The position numbers and the translations under genes are program-made. This document shows positions 60,214-64,000 of a DNA stretch of 64,000 nucleotides, in pieces. Where the stretch lies: assembly GCF_004016445.2 (NCBI RefSeq), contig NZ_SADT02000007.1, forward strand, positions 377,491 to 441,490, given 5' to 3'. Each line of letters starts with the position of its first letter. Positions within the stretch are counted from its first letter, which is position 1. This DNA is from Mesorhizobium sp. M2E.F.Ca.ET.219.01.1.1 (lineage in GTDB: Bacteria; Pseudomonadota; Alphaproteobacteria; Rhizobiales; Rhizobiaceae). The notes beneath the pieces were generated by a model that saw only the letters and a list, made by a program, of their open reading frames with translations, searched no databases and had not been told where the DNA came from.

Positions 60214-63200
60214 TCAAGTCACGGTTTCCGTGTGGGTCGGCTGATTGTGATCGTAGAGGATGCTGATTACAGAGCCGCTTGCAACTCCCGTCAACGAGGC
60301 CACCTCGACCATGCTTCCGCCAGCCGCCGTGCCGTTGTTGTCAACCATTACGTGAGCCGCGCCGCCAGAGAAGGTAACATCGATCGAGGCGCCTGCCTGC
60401 GCATCGGTGGTCGGCGCGCCGGTCCCTAGCGATTTGAGAAGATCAGACAAGTCAATAACGTCCTGGCCGGGTGTGTAATCCGCGATTACATCGGTCAAGT
60501 GGACCGACAGCTTGGATGGATCGATCACAAACGTGTCGTTGCCGGCCCCACCGGTCATATGGTTTAGCCCAGAGCCGCCGACCAGCAGGTCGTTGCCGGC
60601 GCCGCCGATGAGAGTGTCGTCGCCGGAACCGCCATAGAGTTTGTCATTTCCGTCCATGCCGGTCAGCGTATCGTTGCCCTGTCCGCCAGCAAGGATGGTG
60701 TCGTGACCATTGATGCCGGTGAGCGTGTCGTTGCCGTCCTGGCCCATCACCGTCGTCTTGGTCGCTGTCGCGGTCAGCGAGTCGATGCCATTGGTGCCCT
60801 CCAGCGAGGAACTCGTCGGATAAAGGTGCGCGGTCAGGCTGCCGGCAGCCGTGTCGCCGTCACCATCGGTTCCGGTCACCGGGATCTTGATATCGAACGG
60901 ATCCACGGCATTAGCGGTCGAGAAGCTGGCCGAGCCGAGCTTGAACGTTCCCGACGAAGCGCCATAGATCTCGACCGCGCTGAACGGATCAGAACTTGCC
61001 GTGACAGTGAAGGTGTCTCCTTGCGCCATCCCATGCAACGTGAAAGTGCCGTCGGCATTTGCCGTCACCGTCGGCGCGGCTCCGCCTGATCCGTTCACGA
61101 CAGTAACCGTGATACCGGTGGCCGTGGTTTCCCCCGAAGCGTCGCCGATAAAGACCGAGTCATTGTCGGCATTCACTGCTCGGATCGTAAGGTCCACCGT
61201 GCCGCCGACCACTTTGGTTAGCCCCTGAGTGAAGCTCGCGACTTCATAGTGGTCGGTGTAGCTGGTGCCGGCCACTGTGCCGTTGGTCGATGTATTGGTC
61301 ACGAAGTCGAAGCGGATCGCTTCACCATTCGTGATGCTTTGTCCGCTGCCGACACCAAAGTTGCCTGTGCTGGTGTTGACGTTGTTCGAACCATTCGCGG
61401 TCACCAGCAAATCGTTCGGAGTATCCGGACTCGTCAGCGTGGTGAACGCGTTCACCTGATTGTTGCCGCCGACCGCTATCGCGCCTTGCGTGGTGAATTC
61501 GGCCCCATTGAAGATCGTGCCGTTCAACGTGAAGGACCACGTGTCGGCTGCCGGGTCGAGCGTAGCGGTGAAGCCAAGATCAGAGCCGTTTGCAACGGAT
61601 GTGAGTCCCTGCACCGTGTGGCCGTCTGGCGAGATGTGGTAGAAGAGTTGCTCGCCATTGAGGAAGACATTCGCACCATTGGCGTCAGTGACTGGAGCAC
61701 CTTCGGTTACGCTGAACACGACATTGCCGACACCGTCGGCACCGGCGCCTGGGGCAAAATTGAGATGCTCCGTTAAGGTGGTGTGCAGCGAGTCGGGCAG
61801 ATTGATTCCGTCGCCGATGAACGAGCGCGGGACATCGTCCAAGACCGTCAGATTGACGGCGCCGGAGACATGATCGCCGCTGGTGTCGGTTGCCACCACC
61901 TGCAGCCCGTTGATGGTAATATTTCCGGAGCCGGCGGTATGCTGCAGCTGGTCAGTCAGTGTCGCGGTGACCACCGGGGTCAAAGTGCTGTTCGGGCCGG
62001 CGCTGGTGTTCAACAGCGCCAGATATATGGACGCCCCAAGATTAGTGGCGCCTTGCATCAGAGTGCCGACCAATTGGCCGCCGACGAGGGACCAGCTGAT
62101 TGAGTATCCTGCGGCAAGACCGGAGACGGTCGGTGCCACCCAGTTCGGATCCCCTGTCGGGTTGGCGAATGCGACGCTGATCGCTTCGCCAGTGGCAGTG
62201 AAGGTGATACCGCTGCTGGCTTGCGCAGTTTCCCCTCGGCTGCCTGGATCAGTGCCAGTCACTACGCCCGCTTGCAAGTCAGCAGGGGCCGCAAGGTCGA
62301 GCGTTGTATCGAGCGCCGCCTCATTCAGCGTCAGTGATGCAGTACCGCCGCCGGTCGGAACGGTATTGGTGTTGACGTTCACAGTGACGGTGGCCGTCGA
62401 GGTGTCGCCGTCGCCATCCTTGATGGTGTAGGTGAAGGTGTCGGACCCGACGTAGACGCCGGTCGGCGTGTAGGTGAACGTTCCGTCGTTGTTGTAGACG
62501 ACCGTGCCATGAGCCCCGTTCGTGGTCGTTATCACGCCGGGCGTTGTTGTCGCCACGCCATCGGCACCGAAGACGTCGTTGCTCAGCAGACCAGTAAGGG
62601 TCGTCGGACCGGTGATGGGCGAACCCCAGGTGTCATTATGAGCCGTCGGCACGTCGTCGACGATGTTGATGACCAGGTTGCCGGCCGGCGCGCTGTCGCC
62701 GTCGCTGTCCGTCACGCCGACCGCGAAGCTGACGCTGGTGTTGTCGCCCGAGGTGTTGGTGGCGAGGGTGTAGGCGTAGCTGATGGTGCCGGCGCCGGTT
62801 GCCGCGTTGTAAGTGTAGCTTGCCGTCAGCGAGCCGGTGGCGTCGGTGAAGGTCTGCGGCACGCCGCTCAGCACATGGCCGCCGAGCGAGACGGTCTGGA
62901 TGCCGTCGGGCGAGGTGAAGCCGATGGTGCCGGAAGTGGTCTCGGAGGTGTTGGAGTTGTTGTTGGGATTGCCGTCGGCGATCTCGCCGGAGCCGGCCGG
63001 CAGTCCGCCATGCGGCGGCAGGCCCGCTTCATAGACGGTGGTGGTCGGACCGCCGGGCGTCGGGATGGTGTCGCTCGGCGTGGAGTCGCCGATCGAGATG
63101 GTCAGCGTGGTGTGCGACAGGTCGCCGTCGCCGTCCTTGATGGTGTAGGTGAAGACGTCGTCATGGCCGCCCTGGGTGCCGGCGTCGCGCACATAGCTGT

Positions 63201-64000
63201 AGGAGCCGTCTGCATTGAGCGTCAGCTTGCCGTAGGTGCCCTGGATGACGGTGCCGACATTGGCGTCCTCGCCGCCGGCGGTCGTGCCGGCAACGACGCC
63301 GACGACGGTTGCGCCGTCGGCGCCGAGCACGTCGACGCCGGTGACCGGCGAGGTGGTGCCGACTGCCGTCAGCACGTTGCCGCCCTCGGCGCTGAACTGG
63401 TTGGCGGCGACGCTGTCGGTATCGGCATGCGCCGTGGGCACGTCGTCGACGATGTTGATGACCAGGTTGCCGGCCGGCGCGCTGTCGCCGTCGCTGTCCG
63501 TCACGCCGACCGCGAAGCTGACGCTGGTGTTGTCGCCCGAGGTGTTGGTGGCGAGGGTGTAGGCGTAGCTGATGGTGCCGGCGCCGGTTGCCGCGTTGTA
63601 AGTATAGCTTGCCGTCAGCGAGCCGGTGGCGTCGGTGAAGGTCTGCGGCACGCCGCTCAGCACATGGCCGCCGAGCGAGACGGTCTGGATGCCGTCGGGC
63701 GAGGTGAAGCCGATGGTACCGGAAGTGGTCTCGGAGGTGTTGGAGTTGTTGTTGGGATTGCCGTCGGCGATCTCGCCGGAGCCGGCCGGCAGTCCGCCAT
63801 GCGGCGGCAGGCCCGCTTCATAGACGGTGGTGGTCGGACCGCCGGGGGTCGGGATGGTGTCGCTCGGCGTGGAGTCGCCGATCGAGATGGTCAGCGTGGT
63901 GTGCGACAGGTCGCCGTCGCCGTCCTTGATGGTGTAGGTGAAGACGTCGTCATGGCCGCCCTGGGTGCCGGCGTCGCGCACATAGCTGTAGGAGCCGTCG
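60214..64000 (-). CDS. Giant repeat adhesin with RTX/T1SS C-terminus (start beyond window)
   Basis: About 1,260 residues are visible and the frame runs off the right edge. It contains cadherin/VCBS-like beta-sandwich repeats (VFTYTIKDGDGDLSHTTLTI, NTSVSFAVGVTDSDGDSAPA, INIVDDVPTAHADT). A DUF5801-like region follows (about 62300-61850), then RTX calcium repeats between about 60760 and 60540 (GQDGNDTLTG, GGSGDDTLIGGAGNDLLVGG). It ends with a type I secretion signal region. It is probably a calcium-stabilised surface adhesin exported by a type I system not seen here. No cysteines are evident, as is usual for such proteins. Confidence 0.9.
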   Translation of the reverse strand, partial: DGSYSYVRDAGTQGGHDDVFTYTIKDGDGDLSHTTLTISIGDSTPSDTIPTPGGPTTTVYEAGLPPHGGLPAGSGEIADGNPNNNSNTSETTSGTIGFTSPDGIQTVSLGGHVLSGVPQTFTDATGSLTASYTYNAATGAGTISYAYTLATNTSGDNTSVSFAVGVTDSDGDSAPAGNLVINIVDDVPTAHADTDSVAANQFSAEGGNVLTAVGTTSPVTGVDVLGADGATVVGVVAGTTAGGEDANVGTVIQGTYGKLTLNADGSYSYVRDAGTQGGHDDVFTYTIKDGDGDLSHTTLTISIGDSTPSDTIPTPGGPTTTVYEAGLPPHGGLPAGSGEIADGNPNNNSNTSETTSGTIGFTSPDGIQTVSLGGHVLSGVPQTFTDATGSLTASYTYNAATGAGTISYAYTLATNTSGDNTSVSFAVGVTDSDGDSAPAGNLVINIVDDVPTAHNDTWGSPITGPTTLTGLLSNDVFGADGVATTTPGVITTTNGAHGTVVYNNDGTFTYTPTGVYVGSDTFTYTIKDGDGDTSTATVTVNVNTNTVPTGGGTASLTLNEAALDTTLDLAAPADLQAGVVTGTDPGSRGETAQASSGITFTATGEAISVAFANPTGDPNWVAPTVSGLAAGYSISWSLVGGQLVGTLMQGATNLGASIYLALLNTSAGPNSTLTPVVTATLTDQLQHTAGSGNITINGLQVVATDTSGDHVSGAVNLTVLDDVPRSFIGDGINLPDSLHTTLTEHLNFAPGAGADGVGNVVFSVTEGAPVTDANGANVFLNGEQLFYHISPDGHTVQGLTSVANGSDLGFTATLDPAADTWSFTLNGTIFNGAEFTTQGAIAVGGNNQVNAFTTLTSPDTPNDLLVTANGSNNVNTSTGNFGVGSGQSITNGEAIRFDFVTNTSTNGTVAGTSYTDHYEVASFTQGLTKVVGGTVDLTIRAVNADNDSVFIGDASGETTATGITVTVVNGSGGAAPTVTANADGTFTLHGMAQGDTFTVTASSDPFSAVEIYGASSGTFKLGSASFSTANAVDPFDIKIPVTGTDGDGDTAAGSLTAHLYPTSSSLEGTNGIDSLTATATKTTVMGQDGNDTLTGINGHDTILAGGQGNDTLTGMDGNDKLYGGSGDDTLIGGAGNDLLVGGSGLNHMTGGAGNDTFVIDPSKLSVHLTDVIADYTPGQDVIDLSDLLKSLGTGAPTTDAQAGASIDVTFSGGAAHVMVDNNGTAAGGSMVEVASLTGVASGSVISILYDHNQPTHTETVT
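62642..63999. repeat. Near-identical 789-bp tandem repeats inside the adhesin gene
   Basis: Sequence from about 62642 to 63210 recurs at 63431 to 63999 with an exact offset of 789 bp (263 codons). I see only a handful of single-base differences, mostly in third codon positions (for example at 62813/63602). Each unit contains one IxNIVDDVPTAH segment and one GLPPHGGLPAGSGEIADG segment. The array may continue beyond the right edge. Confidence 0.92.

Noticed and set aside
62642..63999. Regular repeats as a CRISPR array
   Set aside because: The units are 789 bp, in frame, protein-coding and without spacers.

Overview
The window looks like a chromosomal segment of an alphaproteobacterium of the order Rhizobiales, most probably Mesorhizobium or a close relative. 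The reasons are the high GC content, the gene block murA - DUF2948 - hisD - UPF0262 - low-molecular-weight phosphatase - infA - maf - yacG - tRNA-Phe, a Flp/Tad pilus locus with a CtrA-type site, and several small palindromic repeats of the kind scattered through Mesorhizobium genomes. This assignment is inference. No IS element, prophage, integrase or CRISPR array is visible.

Layout. 1-6.8 kb: a stress or low-oxygen block with a heavy-metal P-type ATPase (cut by the left edge), a DUF302 protein, an ADP-forming acyl-CoA synthetase fused to a GNAT acetyltransferase, an APH-like/P-loop kinase fusion, a cytochrome c and a tandem universal stress protein. FNR/FixK-like sites lie in both divergent intergenic regions. 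6.9-15.1 kb: one tightly overlapping minus-strand operon encoding a Rieske ferredoxin-like protein, a separate Rieske-less oxygenase catalytic subunit, a GST-like protein, an 8-oxoguanine-deaminase-like amidohydrolase and a complete BMP-type (nucleoside/purine) ABC importer. Its composition recalls the NdmC/NdmD/NdmE N-demethylase of caffeine degradation and suggests catabolism of a modified purine. 15.2-22.2 kb: housekeeping genes, two tRNAs (Phe, Thr) and several palindromic repeats.

22.3-25.6 kb: a bufferin-type RiPP operon made of a DUF2282 precursor, a DUF692/MNIO enzyme, a DUF2063 partner, DoxX and a flavodoxin-fold reductase. Upstream is an intact but motif-degenerate patatin homologue. 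27-41.2 kb: a redox and transport region with four LysR regulators, a secreted cupin, two MFS transporters, a secreted DUF302 protein, an operon bdhA - patatin - NDH-2-like - disulfide-reductase-like, and two AhpC/TSA proteins with WCPYC motifs. 41.3-44.9 kb: a degenerate GGDEF protein, a nuclease-like protein, small membrane proteins and an L,D-transpeptidase.

44.9-56.9 kb: a complete tad locus split into two divergent arms around the flp pilin promoter. The left arm is flp-cpaB-cpaC-lipoprotein-tadG-tadE-tadF-cpaE-ldt and the right arm is cpaF-tadB-tadC-tadD-cpaA. 57-64 kb: a PAP2 membrane protein with an overlapping 59-residue membrane peptide, an LpoA/LivJ-like lipoprotein, a small secreted protein, and the C-terminal part of a very large RTX/T1SS adhesin with near-identical 789-bp tandem repeats that runs off the right edge. 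The strongest leads for undescribed biology are the split-Rieske purine operon and the five-gene bufferin operon.
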